A model generated the notes under the pieces. It did no database searches and was not told the DNA's origin. It saw nothing but the letters and a program-made list of their open reading frames with translations. DNA of 64,000 bases from Anagrus nilaparvatae. Its lineage: Eukaryota; Arthropoda; Insecta; Hymenoptera; Mymaridae. Where the stretch lies: positions 19,220,001 to 19,284,000 of the forward strand of contig JAKSXM010000014.1 of the NCBI GenBank assembly GCA_022575985.1, in the 5' to 3' direction. Of this stretch, positions 34,761 to 48,015 are shown one piece after another. The position numbers and the translations under genes were made by a program. How positions within the stretch are numbered: the first letter of the stretch is position 1; each line of letters begins with the position of its first letter.

Positions 34761-36989
34761 ACAATAAAATAACATATATGTTTTATACCTATAGGTTTTA
34801 TCCCTGTTCATAATATGATGATTAATTCATTAATAATTTATAAAAATTTCCAATTTTCCTAATTGTATAAAAATATTTTTTAATTTAAGCTTGCATGACT
34901 TAAATTTTTTTTTGATATTCCATGTATAGTTATTAAGCAAGCAAAGATTAAAACTGATATTTTTTATAAAACTGCAGGCAATAGTCTATTGTAAAAAAAA
35001 TAATTCCAGAAAATCTTTCTCAACCCATTTATCTGTTCTTGAAATACAATTCCTAGTGTCATAGTTATTGCAAGATAACAAAAAAAAACTTAACAACTTA
35101 AACTGTATATTGACAAGAGTACCCTCCCCTCCTATAATGGAGACCTTTTCCAATTTTCCATTTTCATATTTAAAATAAATACTTATGAATCGCGCATATA
35201 TGTTTATATACCAAAATAGATAAATCTGCGAATGTATGATATTGAGATTATATAAATAATTATATAAAAATATAAATGTATTATAGTTTCTTTAAAATAT
35301 AACATATATCCAGTATTCACGAATTTGAGTAGGCATAAAATCTCTTAGCAAATAACAAGACGTGCAGTCGAGAAGCTTTCCAGTTAGTAAACTATATGCA
35401 CATTGCTTTTTATTAGGCGCAAAATGTCGTCGGTTACAATCATACACAAATATGAACATTAAATATATATGTGCATTTTTACTAATACTCACATAATTTA
35501 TATATTTAGAAAGTTGGGCTCTTGGCCAAAAAATTCTTTGCTTCGCCATGTGAAACGGCCTTTACTCATTTCATACCTAATATCCCATAAAAATTACATA
35601 TTCCTTTTTCAAACTTAATCCGAAATCGACATTTCAATTAACGATTAATCAACATTCATAAAAAAATTTATATTATTTTCTTCTTAATTGTAATTTGGGT
35701 GCAATGGTGAAAAAGTCATTCATATTGCTATATATTTACGTTATTTAAAAATTTATCTTTCGCTGAATGGCACAGTTTACATGCTCGATCGACAGTATAA
35801 TTACATATTATTGACTTAAGAAATTTTTTTATTACCATGTATAGTTTAGTAGAAAATTTTACACAAAAAAACACAAAATTTGTCCAGGCTAGTAGTCATT
35901 TTCCTGATTGCGAAATATTTAGGAAGGAGGGGGCGTAAATTAAAACTTCTAAGGTCTTGTTTTCTCATGCCATCCATACTCAAATTGACACCTCATGAAA
36001 TATGTATTTGTTAATCATGCAGTTTATTTAGCAAAAATAAATATCTGAGCTTTTTTATGATTAATTTAAGGTTATTATGATAAGAGCTGTATATTAAAAG
36101 AAAATTAAATTTAAATATTATAATTATAAATTTTGGCTTGATTCATAAGTTTAAATTTGACAACATCAAAAGATTTATAAGCAGAAAAATAAAACAAAAA
36201 TTTCTCAGTTTAAACAGGATGATTTTTGCTAGTAAATGAGCTGAAAATTTCACGAGATTTAAATACACTATATAAAACTACTTTCAAAAACTTTTTAAAA
36301 GCGGATGCTCTATCACAAAAATTTTATTTTATGTCAAATATTGGTATAATTTATTGTTTTATTTTAAAATTATGAAGACCTTAAATTAAAATATATGACA
36401 GTAGAAAATTATTTTATTAAAAATATCCTTTCTTTAATTTTAAAAAAACAAAAAACAATTTTTTTAAACTTTAATTATTTTTAATTTTTAAACAGAAAAT
36501 AAAACATCTAGTAATTAATGAAATTTGATGAAATTAATTTTTATTGTATAAATTAAATTTTGATTTTATGCATATTCAAAAATTAACGTACATATAAATT
36601 AAATTAGATATTTGGCAAAGATTTAAAGAAAGAAGATAATGCAAACCAAATGATATAATGTTTAATAATCAAAAGCAGTCATGTGAAGCTAAGCAAAATA
36701 GTATAATCATAAACCGTGCCAAATTGAAATATTTAATTTTATAAAAGTATCTAGTACCTACTTCTGATGATGCTTTCTTTCTATCAAAATTACAAGTTTA
36801 TATTATTTGCTTCTGCAAATAATTAGAATTTTTTTATTATTTAGAAAAGTTAATATATTATAGATTATTGAACATTCTAATTTTAATAGAAAAAGAAAAC
36901 GAAATTTATCAGCTAAAAATTTTTTTTACTCCTGTTCTGTTATTCGTATACCTACTGTAGTATAATAATTTTACGTTAGGGTTCCTATT
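34761..36989. other. AT-rich non-coding DNA
   Basis: No gene is recognised. An 85-codon minus-strand frame at 35292-35549 has no features of a protein that I know and was not called. Confidence 0.5.
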
Positions 36990-37160
36990 TAAGGTAGTTT
37001 AAAAAAATTTTTATTACCCTGCCCTGCATTTCTAAACCCAAGAGGTCTGTATTGAAATAAAATACAGGTACCAAGGACGATTTTCTTAACATGATTTATA
37101 GATTTTATCTATAATATAAGGGATTCCAATTTGGCGTAAAAATGTAGTGGCCTCTCCTTG
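36990..37160. repeat. Degraded copy of the 'CCCAGAAGG' repeat
   Basis: Loosely follows the block order at 4190-4330 and 39060-39180: a CCTGCATTTCTAAACCCAA-GAGG start, then ATAGATTTT, then TCCAATTTGGCG. Confidence 0.35.
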
Positions 37161-37319
37161 TAGAGCTTAATGTTTTATTAAACTTGTGTTATCTGCATTT
37201 AATTCGAATCTAACAGTGACATGCTTTTGAAAAATATAATTATGTAAAATTTTGTTTTTCATGTGCACAAATAAGCTCTTATTTATCTGTATTTTTTAAT
37301 TTATTAACAAGGACGAATC

Positions 37320-38110
37320 CAGAAATGGTTTCTAATATAGAGGAACCATTGTGATAGGTGAAATTTTGATTTTTCTGCATATAAACAGCGATATATCACA
37401 ACCATTATGGTATTAAGACCTCAAACTTTTTTTTTTATTTGGATGTAATACCTCATTTATTTCTATGAAAGTACTTATATTTGACTAATGGATTTTACTC
37501 GATATCTCGCATCTGTTAATTAATTTTTTTAAAATTTTTTTCCCAAAATTTTTTTCACAAAAAAATACAAAAAACACCAAATTTTTTTTTCTTTTTGGAC
37601 GTAGTACCTAATTTATTTCTATGGGAGTACTAGTTTTAGGAACCTCGTTTATAGTAATTTTCTGGATCTGATACTTAATTTTTTGAAAAATTTTTTCTGA
37701 AAATTAAAAAAAAAAAGTAAAAAAAACTGCAATATTTTCTTTTTTTTTAGTGTAATACCTCATCTAATTCAATGAAAATACTAATATCTAAATATGATTT
37801 TTACTCGATATTTCAAATCGGATTATACTTAATTTAAAAAAAATTTTTTTCTCAACATTTTTCCCATAATAAAAAAAAAAAACAGCAACATTTTTTTTCT
37901 TTTTGGATGTAGTACCTAATTTTTCCAATGAAAGTACCAATATTTGAAAATATGGTTATCACTCGATATGTCCAATCTGACACTTAATTTTTTGAACTTT
38001 TTTTTTCTCAAAACATTTTACATAAAAAAATAAAAAAAATAGCAATATTTATTTTCTTTTGGGACGTAGCACTTAATTTTCTTCTCTAAAAGTATACTTA
38101 TATGTAGAAT
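37320..38110 (+). repeat. GGTTCCTCAT-family dispersed repeat copy
   Basis: Starts GGTTTCTAATATAGAGGAACC and carries, in order, ACAACCATTATGG, TTTGGATGTAATACCTCATT, TTACTCGATATCTCGCATC, TTTGGACGTAGTACCTAATT and GAGTACTAGTTTTAGGAA. A second unit follows from about 37745. Confidence 0.7.
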
Positions 38111-39812
38111 TATCGTTTTTACTAGGTAAAATAGACCATTAAGAACATTTTGTTATTGTTAATGAGGAAGAATTACTTGGCAGAGTTTTTTGAAAATTTT
38201 TTGCACTAAAAAATGAATAGTTAAGTTGCTCAATAGGACCGTTCGTAGGTCCTGTGTGAATAAAAGTATGCAACATTTATGTTTTTTGGTTTCCTGAATT
38301 GATTTCGACGTCTACTTTTACCTACATTGCCAAATTGGGCACAATTTGAGGGCTGAAGATAACAATTTATTAAAAAGGGACCAAAGAAATTATATGATTT
38401 GACCTGCCAAATCCGAATTTTCTATTTTTAAAGTCATCAGATTAATTGTTTAAACAATTTTTAGTATAGTGTATCCAATTTTGCAATAATTTGTTAATAA
38501 CAATTAAGTTTTCACGTTTTGGTGAAAATGGACCACGAATTCGGTTTCAGGAGACCAAAAAACATGCGTATACCAGCCAATTTTATCTTCGCAAGATGTG
38601 TGTCTAAAAACGATCCTATTAGAAGGTAGGACATATCGCCAAAATTTTTTTTATTTTATGACGCAGTACCAAATTTTTTTATTTGGAAGTATTAATTTTA
38701 GAAATATCTTTTTTTACCTTATTTATAATTTTTTACCTTATTTATTATTTATAATTTTTTTTGATCCCAAAAAGTTCTCTAACTGAGAAACTACTGTACT
38801 TTTTAATTTCAGACTAAGCATTGGCATTTCAGAGTTAATTCACAGAAAAAATCGGTTCTGCATTTCTTGGTCCATACCATTTTCTTTTTTCTTCAGAGTA
38901 TTAATTAAAGTTAATTTGTCTAATTTTAATATTTTAATAAATTTTTATTTCTTGGATTCAAAAACCCGAAGCTTGTACAAAATTTTTGAGACCCCTAAAT
39001 CTCATTTTCATTAAAAATTACAATTTTGGCAGCAAGATTTCGAAAAAACCCTATTTTATCACATTAAGCCTTGCTTTTTTAAGCCCAGAAGGTACGTTGG
39101 AATGAAAGAAGGATACTTATCTTTGGTGTTTTTTCAACATATTAAAGTCATTCATAACTATAGATCATTTTCCAGTCTTTCCTTTTGAGTAAAAAATGAA
39201 AGTAATTTAAGTTACACCCAGTAGGTTGCAGGAGGGTGGTTGTTATTTTGGGGATTAACGGTTAAATTTTATAAAGTTCAAAGGATTTTTTAAATTTACA
39301 AAAAAAGTATTCAACACTTTAAGTCAAAATTTATATATTTATAAAACATATCATTTTGCTCACAACTTTACACTAAGGATTATTAATTTAAGCAAAAAAA
39401 GAAATAAATAAATAAAGATTTCATAAGTAAAATTAAATTTAATATTTTAGTAATATTTTTAAAATTATAAATGAAATTAAAATTATAATCAAGATTATCA
39501 TTAATTCTTTATAACTAATGAATACACAAAATTTACAATAAATTATAAATTCATTATAAATAGCATTACATCAAAATAATTATTAATCTTAGCAACATAG
39601 AACTGAAACCACAGAATCTAGTTATTTTCTTATTAAACTTTTAAAAAATTTCTTGTAATAAATGTATTTGTGTTAAGGTAAGAGATGCAAAATAAAGCAA
39701 TTTTTTAAAATCACAAATACAATACACTCAGATTTAATATTTTTTGATTTTTCTTCAGTCCACAGTCTTACTAAGTTCATTAATATTTACAATAAAAAAT
39801 TCAACAATTTAT
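38111..39812. other. Non-coding DNA downstream of pinin
   Basis: About 38510-38590 shares GACCACGAATTCGG and CCAAAAAACATGCG with the foldback at 48016-48333. About 39060-39180 repeats 4190-4330. The stretch nearest pinin (39400-39812) is AT-rich and probably contains its 3' UTR. No other gene is seen. Confidence 0.45.
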
Positions 39813-41516
39813 TTAATCATTAACACTATCATAATTGTTGTCATTTTCAATTATAGAATTGTTTATATGAGCACTATCTGCACTATAACTTAAATGTTCA
39901 CTTTTATCTTCTTTGTCTACTTCTGGAGAATCAGGAAGATTTATTTCAGATAAATCTCCATTTTTATGTGGATTAGGATCACGATTTTCTTCACTTTCTT
40001 CTTCTTCTCTGGATCTTTCTTCTTGATTTTCTGAAATTGATAAATTTTTCTCTAATGCATTTTTATCTAAACCAATAGAGGATTCTATTGCCTCAAATTC
40101 TTTATGTAATGCACGTTCTCTTCTATCAATTTCAGCTGAAAAATTAATAACATTAAATTTTTATTTATAGTAGGAATAGAGAATTATTAATTTAATAAAT
40201 TCAAACCTTTTAATGCTTTTGAAGATTCTTGTAATAAACTGTCAGTTTTTGGAGTACTTTTTTTGGGTAAATAATATATTGCTGGTTTTGCATTTGTTTT
40301 AATATAATTTAGCAACGGTATTTGTGCAGCTCTCCATTCTTGATATTGTTTACTCCTGGAAAGTTTTGTTTCAAGAGCTTTAACATGAGCAATTTGTTGC
40401 TTTTTTGATAAGAATAACTGTTGCCTTTCTTTTATCATTTCTTCCCTTTCCTTTCTTTTTGCCTCATCAACTTTGGCTTCAATTTTAGCTTTTTTATCTT
40501 CCTACAAAATGGCAGAACAGAAAAATATTAATAAATTTTTAGTGTTTATAAAACATAAATTCATTAGAATAAAAATTTCAACAAATGCCACAAAACTTTG
40601 AATAAAGCAAAAAAACTGAAAAATTTTATGAATAATTGGATAATTTTTAATAAGCTGAAAGAATTTTCTTACTTTTGCTTTTAATTTTGTCTCTTCTTGA
40701 CAAAATTTCTGTAAAGTACCTATCAATGCACCAAACATTCTTTTATTTCTTTGACGTGATCTTTCATCCACATTTTCTCTTCTAAGAACTTCTTGCCGAG
40801 AAGGTACTTCACGAGGAGTAGCTATAACTCTTGAAGATACTGCTGGCTACATAAAAAAAAATTAAATAAAAAATTAAATTTTTTTTTTTTTTAAATCAAA
40901 GAGTAAAAGCATTTTTTCATGGTAAAATCAGAACAATGAACTCATAAAAGAAGGGAAATTATTGAGTTTTAAACTTAAAAAGCAACTTTTAAAGATTTAA
41001 ACATCAAATTAGATTACCACAATGGGATAAAATGGTATGAAATAGCTATTTAAATACATTCTTATTAGTATAATATTATACCTTGAATGAGTTGTCATCT
41101 TCATCTCCACTATCATCAAGTGTAGGTACTCTTGCACTTAATCTGCTAAATACAGTTTTTGGTTCTGCATTTCCTGGTCCGTGCCATCTTCTCTTAGCTC
41201 CTGGATTATTGCTAGAATACTCAATTATTTGTCTGCGTCGATCTTCTTGGAGTGGTCGTTTTTGAGGAACTCTGAAAATAAAGAATGAATTGTTAGGTTA
41301 TGTTCACATATTTATAAAATAAAAATTGTTGATAAAAAATGCAAATAAAAGATGTAAAATGTAATATTAATACCTTGGTTGTAGAGAATTTTCATTTTCA
41401 CCTTCTGGAACATCACGTCCCAGTATTTTCCTTATATTTTTTTCAAGACCTCGAAGATCATCTTTGGCGGCCTCCAATTGGGCTGATAAATTATCGGCTC
41501 CCCAAAATTCTTTCAT
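39813..41516 (-). CDS. Pnn: Pinin, splicing/exon-junction-complex factor (five exons)
   Basis: Pinin binds RNPS1 and the exon junction complex in the nucleus and influences alternative splicing. Exons on the minus strand: 41374-41516, 41082-41271, 40673-40846, 40207-40501 and 39813-40135. All introns (102, 235, 171 and 71 bp) are GT-AG, and the frames join cleanly to give 374 residues. The N-terminus LSAQLEAAKDDLRGLEKNIR matches the pinin coiled-coil start. Residues 138-159 (DERSRQRNKRMFGALIG...) are the family's signature block. A Lys/Glu-rich helix follows, then YIKTNAKPAIYYLPKK at about 235-250. The C-terminus is acidic (EERSREEEESEEN) and ends after DSVND. The protein is much shorter than vertebrate pinin and lacks its long Ser/Arg-rich tail. 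AATAAA overlaps the stop, so a more distal poly(A) signal is likely. The start was chosen by alignment to the family; HEXIM lies 2.7 kb upstream on the same strand. Confidence 0.93.
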
Positions 41517-44183
41517 ATTTAGTTTTAATTGTATTTTCACTTAATATATCAATATCATTGGTTTCTTTAAAATTAATTTATTAAACAAACTATTTATATA
41601 ATAATATAATAAATTAAATTTATGAAAAGGTAAATTTAATTTTTTTACACTGCCATCCTGGAGTTTATTTGCTTTATATATCCAGTATCAGTTTATATTT
41701 TAAGTTTTTGTTGTAAATATAGAAATCTAGGTAACCTACTATCACGGTGTTTTAAAATTTTTTAAAGGCGCGGCAATTTGTTGTGCAAGAAAGTTTCTCA
41801 TGATACTAAAAAAAAACTCTTAAATATATTACTCGATTTTTAATCTTTTTGCAACTGACTGTTTAGAATTATCTTTGTTTTTATATATTTCCTCAAATGC
41901 GTTACAAATAACTACTGCTTTACTTAAAAAACCTTTATTTTCGCTACTGTTGATGAAAAAATATGTATTTTATATCAATGTTTAAACAGAGATTAATTCT
42001 CTGGTTTAAATCACGGGAAAAAATATTTCTGGTTTGACCTCACCAGCTGTACAGATCCGATAATAAGCATGTTGAAATCTCCAATCTGCATCTCTTTTTG
42101 AAATTTAACAGAGATTAACGTTTTTAATCCTCCTAGACAAATAAAATATGAATAATGTCTGGTATTATTATTCAAGACTCTTTTTACTTAGAACAACATT
42201 TTTAAACGGGATATTAACAATATCGTTTGCTGTTTTATCAACAATTGATTAACCGGAAATTAACTACATAGGGATTTACCTATCGTAGAACAAAGAGGCA
42301 TGTTTAACTTCCGCAAATGGAGGCAAATTCAAATAACCATTAAAATGCATTATGATATTGAATTTTTAAATGTTTGATATTTTTAAGTAATAGTAATATA
42401 ATTGATTAACTAAATAATTAAGGAGAGGTAGTAAATAAAAAAATTTAAAACGTTTTATTTAAAGATCGTCAATAAACGTCATTTATTAAATTATTCTTTT
42501 ATATTGCTTTGTAATAATCTTAAGCACACATTTTTTATCACAGCAAAGTATCACCATTCTTTTTTTTCAAAGAATGGACTTATTCTAAATAAAACGTACT
42601 TTTAAAAATGTATTTTATATTTTTGCCTCTAAAATCATTCTAAAAGTAACAAATTTTTGTTTTTATCAAAATATTAATGTAATAATTTATTTATTTAAAA
42701 AAAGTCAACAAAACAGTAGAAGAAAAAAAAAATTTTTTTAAATATTTACAAATTTTTAAAATACTATATAATATATTATGATAGTATACTTGAAAATGGC
42801 AATAAAATAAAAATTTATTAGAAATACTTAAGGAAGACTTTTGCGTATTCCTATAATAAATAATTTGTAAATTCTCTTACTTAATTATGTAAAGAATGAA
42901 ATAATCGTAGTCTATGCATGTTTACTAAAAAAAAAATAAATAGTCTTTTTAAAATTAATAATTTTTAATTATTGTTTTAATTTTATTCAATAATAATACA
43001 TTTGATAAATTAAAAAAAAAAAAATAAAACAACAAAAATAAAAGCATAAACTTGCATTGACTTTTACATATATTTTGTTTTTGAAATTATATTAAGAATT
43101 TACATCTTACGAATAAAGAAAAAAAACTTAAAAATATAAAGGCATATATTACATACTGAAAAAAAAAAACAGAATTAATTTATAAGGTCCTTTGGTTTTA
43201 CAATAAAAACTAAAATTTATACAGGCTTTACTTCCATCAGACCATTAACTAACTTATTTATAATATCGCAACTGTACAAAATGTACATTTTTATAAATTA
43301 TTTACATATATATTTTTAAATTAGCATCACATTTTTATTATTTCACAGATAATTTTTTTTTTTTTTTATTGAACTCTGTGGACCCATATACAAATGTTAG
43401 TTGATGGTCTGTTAAATGATTTAATAATTTCTAGTAACTATATCATGAAAATAAAATTAGTATTTTTAAAATGCACCAAACTACTTAGTTATATATTAGA
43501 GAAAAATTTGTTCAACCACTTATGTTACTAGTAAAATAAATATTAAATACATATATATACATTTCGTATATATACATATTTTACATTTATTTTATGCAAT
43601 AAACAGTCTCTGACGGGTGTATAAATATAAGAAATAATTATTAAATATTTATATTTTTTTTAAAAATATAAATCATGTTATTGAATCTTCGTAATAATAG
43701 AGATCATTTGACTAATTTTAAATAATTAAGTTTATCGGTCAATTTACAAAAAAAAAAAACGCCATATATTTACATATAATGATAAAAACAGTCATTATTT
43801 TACAATTTTTTTTAAACTTAAAGTACATTTACTTATCAATGTAAGAATCTATAATAATATAATATAAAATAATTTTTTTTTTTCAAATTAAAATAGAACC
43901 TTTACTTTCTATCTTAAGATATGTGCGTTTTTTTTAAATTAAAATGGATCGATTTACTTTATTAATTCATTTTATACACAGGCTTAAAAAATAATCAAAA
44001 TAACTATAATATCGAAATAACCAATTTGCATTCATCATTCTTAAAAGTTCATTTAGACATTTGTCCATTAAAACTTTCACTGCATACATAAGCGTAGTTG
44101 TTGCATTGACGTTGTTGAAAGACGTTGTAATATTTTTAACAAAATCTTTTGAGCTTTTTACACTTTTTTGTTTCAATTTATTT
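41517..44183. other. Intergenic DNA between HEXIM and pinin
   Basis: Should hold the pinin promoter and 5' UTR (near 41520-42350, somewhat less AT-rich) and the HEXIM 3' UTR (below 44183, with several AATAAA-type hexamers on the minus strand, for example near 43958). No other coding exon is recognised. Confidence 0.5.
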
Positions 44184-45919
44184 TCACCAAATACCATTAA
44201 CTTTATTTTCACCAACACTGTCAGTGCTGCTATTAATACTTGATACTGAACAATTTTGTCTTCGATTTGATTTTTCTCGACATTCATGATAAGATGCTGG
44301 CACAGGTGATGATCCAGTACTGTTACTTTTATGGTTACAACTACAATCTGTTGCATTACTGGAACTATCACTATCGCTTTCACTATCTATACTAGACATT
44401 GGGCTTCCATGTCTTTGCTTCAGAAGTTCATTATCTCTTCTTAATTGTTCATTCTGTTGTATTAATTCATCAATGCGTTGCTGATAAATTTTCACTTTTT
44501 TAATAGATTCTCCATCCATGCTTTTGATTCCTGATTCACGGTCTTCTTGCTGACTTGCATTTCTATTTCTCAGTCGCTTGGTCAAGGAGTCAACTTTTGC
44601 TTCTAGCTGAATGTATTCTTGTATTAATTCAGATTTTGAAAGTGCTCCTAATCTTTCGGCATGAAGATCTTCATAAGCAGTAGAAAATTCCTTGGTTAAA
44701 AACTCTTCTTCATCTTCAGGTGAAGAATAAAAATAATCTTCTTCAGAATCTACGCTAAAACTAGAGTCTCGAGTTCGAGGAGGTGCAACAGGTTTTGAAA
44801 AAGCAGTTGGTAAAACATTATTAGTTGAATCATCGATCTTTTGGTCAAGATCTGGCAGATCATTATGATCCTCCATCAAAAACTGAGTTGTGTTATAAGG
44901 CGCTGGAATTTGTCGACCAGTTTTTGAAGGTCGTCCAGTTGCTCTACACCTAAGTCTTTGTTGATAGTACTGTTGCTTTGAATATGGTTTACCTTTTCGA
45001 TGTTTTGGTTTTCCTCGTCGAGTTTTTCGCTTTTTTGCTGCTATGTCGTTACCATCTTCCATTGATATCATACCATCATGGTCACCACTGCCACTACCGC
45101 CACTTAAATTGAATTTGGCACGAGTTTTAACAAATGGTTTCGAATGCTAAAAATAGATATTTTAGATTATTAATTTTGTTAAAAATATATTTAATTTACT
45201 TTAAAAATAATATTGTTCAATAGTTAAGCATTATCATTTATTTTTAATTAAAAAATAATTACTTAATATCGTATGAAAGTTATACAGTATTAATTAGTCT
45301 ATTTAAATATTCAAAAAATAAATTAAATGCAAGAATTCAAAAACGAATTTCTGTTATTTGATAAAATGAAACTAATTATACCTATCTAATATTATTTATA
45401 AAAACATACCTATTTTCAAATTTAAACATTGTATAATTTTATTTCATTCTTTAAGTCAGAAAAAGTTTAATAATTATTATTCATTTATAATTAAAAAAAT
45501 TACTTTAAAAGATCATTTACTAAAATATTTGCAAAATATATTTATAATAATTTCACTGAAAAATATTTGAATTCAAAAATGTAGAAAATAAAACTTACAT
45601 CCTTTTTATCTTCTTTAACCGCACGAGGGGAATCAGATTCGGTATGTTTACCGGCAGATCGCGCATAGGCATTATCATTTTTCCGTGTTACCGTCGTCGA
45701 TCCTGAAACGGCCATCGCCCTTAATTGTGCATCAACTAAGGCAGCAGTAGGTTGTTCCCTAATTTCCCCTGTTATCGTAGTTTCCATCTCGTCTCCTTTA
45801 TCATTGTTGACATTCTTCTCATAGTTAACTGTCGTAGGCCCCTCAACTTTTTTTTCATCTTCTTCCATATTGGTTATGTTTGTTAAGATCCCTCTGGTAG
45901 CGTAAGTACGAACATTCAT
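44184..45919 (-). CDS. Hexim: HEXIM, 7SK snRNP inhibitor of P-TEFb (two exons)
   Basis: HEXIM proteins bind 7SK RNA and then inhibit the kinase P-TEFb (CDK9/cyclin T), restraining RNA polymerase II elongation in the nucleus. Exons: 45599-45919 (107 codons) and 44184-45146 (320 codons plus stop). They are joined by a 452-bp GT-AG intron in phase 0 (GAT/GTAAGT, then TTTTTAG/CAT). The product is up to 427 residues. Seen in order: an acidic, low-complexity N-terminus; an Arg/Lys-rich RNA-binding segment KKRKTRRGKPKHRKGK (about 145-160); the diagnostic PYNTTQFLMEDH (from about 190), which in the family blocks P-TEFb; acidic patches (EEDYFYSSPEDEEE); and a C-terminal coiled-coil cyclin-T-binding region with LSKSELIQEY (from about 276). 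A Ser-rich tail follows. Translation may instead start at the second Met (codon 18, 45868), because a TATA-like box lies just upstream of the first. Confidence 0.93.
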
Positions 45920-45925
45920 ATCACG

Positions 45926-45935
45926 CTTTTATATA
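45926..45935 (-). promoter_or_regulatory. TATA-like box upstream of HEXIM
   Basis: TATATAAAAG on the minus strand lies 7 bases before the first ATG of the long frame. If it works as a TATA box, transcription would begin about 25-30 bases downstream, inside the frame. The first usable ATG would then be at 45868. A random match in AT-rich DNA remains possible, though the region around it is comparatively GC-rich. Confidence 0.4.
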
Positions 45936-46475
45936 CTACACTATTTGCATGAATGTGTGAGTATGCACTCACACAAACTTATTTTTAATAACTATTGCGA
46001 CAACACAGTACGTCTCTTTAGAAGCTCTAACTTTAAATGTCTGTCTTTCCTTCTTCTCGCTCTAACGCGCCGTTCAGACCCCCACTTATCCTCTCTGCCC
46101 CCTCCAGCAAATATTGAAATTTTACTAAAATTTGTACTTGTTGCTATGCGTCCGGCAGGTGGCGCAATCCTTGACTTCTCCGTGGTGATGGTGGCGTAGA
46201 CAAAATCGGTGAACCTCCTGGAGTGGGGTCGCTCTTCGATGAGGATCCCTGCGTACTTGTAGATGTAGAATTTATAAATATGTATGCGTGTTATTAAACA
46301 CACAAATAAGGCGCACCAAGAAATGTTTTATGAAGAAGTGAGAAAGGTATATGATGCACCGGCAAGTTTCAAAACACGACTACGGGTCGCAAATGTAGAG
46401 AAACGTTTCACAGTACAAACAGCTCTACAAGCTCTTTATAAATCGGCCATCTTTGATTTAGTTATATTAAAATAA
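45936..46475. promoter_or_regulatory. GC-richer region upstream of HEXIM
   Basis: About 540 bases of distinctly higher GC than the surroundings (for example TCTAACGCGCCGTTCAG and GTCCGGCAGGTGGCGC). It lies directly upstream of HEXIM and most likely holds its promoter or an upstream 5' UTR exon. A 63-codon plus-strand frame (46284-46475) and a 103-codon minus-strand frame (45992-46303) are open here. Neither resembles a known family, and in GC-richer DNA such frames arise easily. A divergent transcript is possible. Confidence 0.45.
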
Positions 46476-48015
46476 GAGTAAATGAGATACGAAATTTCGA
46501 CTTTCCTTTTCTAGCTCAATAAAATATAAATATTATTTAAAGCTGATATAATTAAGAGAGATGTGCAAAAGCAAGGATTCGTATACTTGTAGATATTAAA
46601 ATAAACGAATTTTAAAGTTTTTTATTATACTTTTAGTTTTTTATTGTTTTTATTGTCGTATGCAATATTTAATATTTTCAAATTTTGCATTTAGTACTTA
46701 TAAATATATAAATTTGGGATATGCAAATGCGTAGATAACAATTAAATTATTATATATTTAATAATACTTTGTTTATAACTTTTTTTAACGAAAATCTGTA
46801 TACCTATACCTATAGGTATATTTCTACGATCTATTTTAATATTTTGCTAGAATTTAAATTTGAATGATATATTTATAAATCCTTCAAAATATTAATTTTT
46901 TCAAGAAAATAATTTAGTTTAAAATTTTGCTTAATTTTGAGACAAACAAAAGAACAGAATAACATTAATGTATGAATAGAAGAAAAAAACTTATATTAAT
47001 TTAACTGCTGTATTTTACACATACCAATACCATATAGACCTATATGGGTCTTTTTCACAGTAATACGTTTCGTTTGTATTAAAAACGTTTAAGAGCCGTT
47101 TTCGCTTTAGATAATTGAAAGCATTTCAGAGCTTTGTAATTGCCGAAATTTTCTATGGGAAAACTAGTAAAATTTGGCTAATCTTAGTGATATCTCAGAG
47201 CCACAAAGCAATTAAATAGTACATTTTAACCAAGGGAGCAAAAAAAAGAATGGCCCAGATCGTACGTTAATTAGCATTCAAGGCGAAAAAAATTTTTTTT
47301 TTTCGACCATACAATAATTTTGATTTTAGTTCTATTACTTCGCTGTCGTCTCTAATTTTGGATATTTGATAATTTTTTTTAATTAAATAATTATTTATAG
47401 ATTATTGTTCGTTCTAGTTTTAATGTAATATTTTATTAAAGATTTTTCATTTTAAGTACAATTTAAAGTATTAAATTTCCAATTATGGCCGCCGTTAATT
47501 TTTACCGTTTAGTATTGTATATGTTTCTATTCACGATGGTTTCTATATATACATTTGGAAAGTTAAGATTATTGTTTTATATTGTTAATTAACCTATTAT
47601 TGAAAAAACAAAGATATTTAGTTGTTATTATAAAATTTGATTAAATTAATGCTAATGGCTAACTAATAAAAATAATTATGATAATTATAAAAAAAAAATA
47701 AAATATAGATTCGACACCAAAAAAAAAAAATTCTCTTGCAGCAAACGTATTTTTTTCAAATTATCATTTTTTCAAGTTTTATCAATCCACAATTGGGATT
47801 ACAGAATTGTGGCTTCTGTTAAAAATCAGTTTAGGTAATAACTATGTTTTTGCATTTTTGGCATAACAATAAACTGTTTAAAATAAAAATTTCATAGCAG
47901 TAAAAAAGCGCGGTTAAACGGCAGTAGAAGATTTTGAATTTTTGGGTATTATAAAATGGTTCCCCTCCAGGATATTTTCAAAAAATTGAAAAATAAGGTT
48001 TTCCAACTAATACAG
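46476..48015. other. AT-rich non-coding DNA
   Basis: No gene or clear repeat is recognised. Confidence 0.5.

Noticed and set aside
35292..35549. 85-codon minus-strand frame with several Cys and a MAKQ start
   Set aside because: No recognisable family, no splice context and ordinary background composition.
43967..44383. 138-codon minus-strand frame
   Set aside because: It overlaps the HEXIM C-terminal exon in another frame and is a shadow of it.
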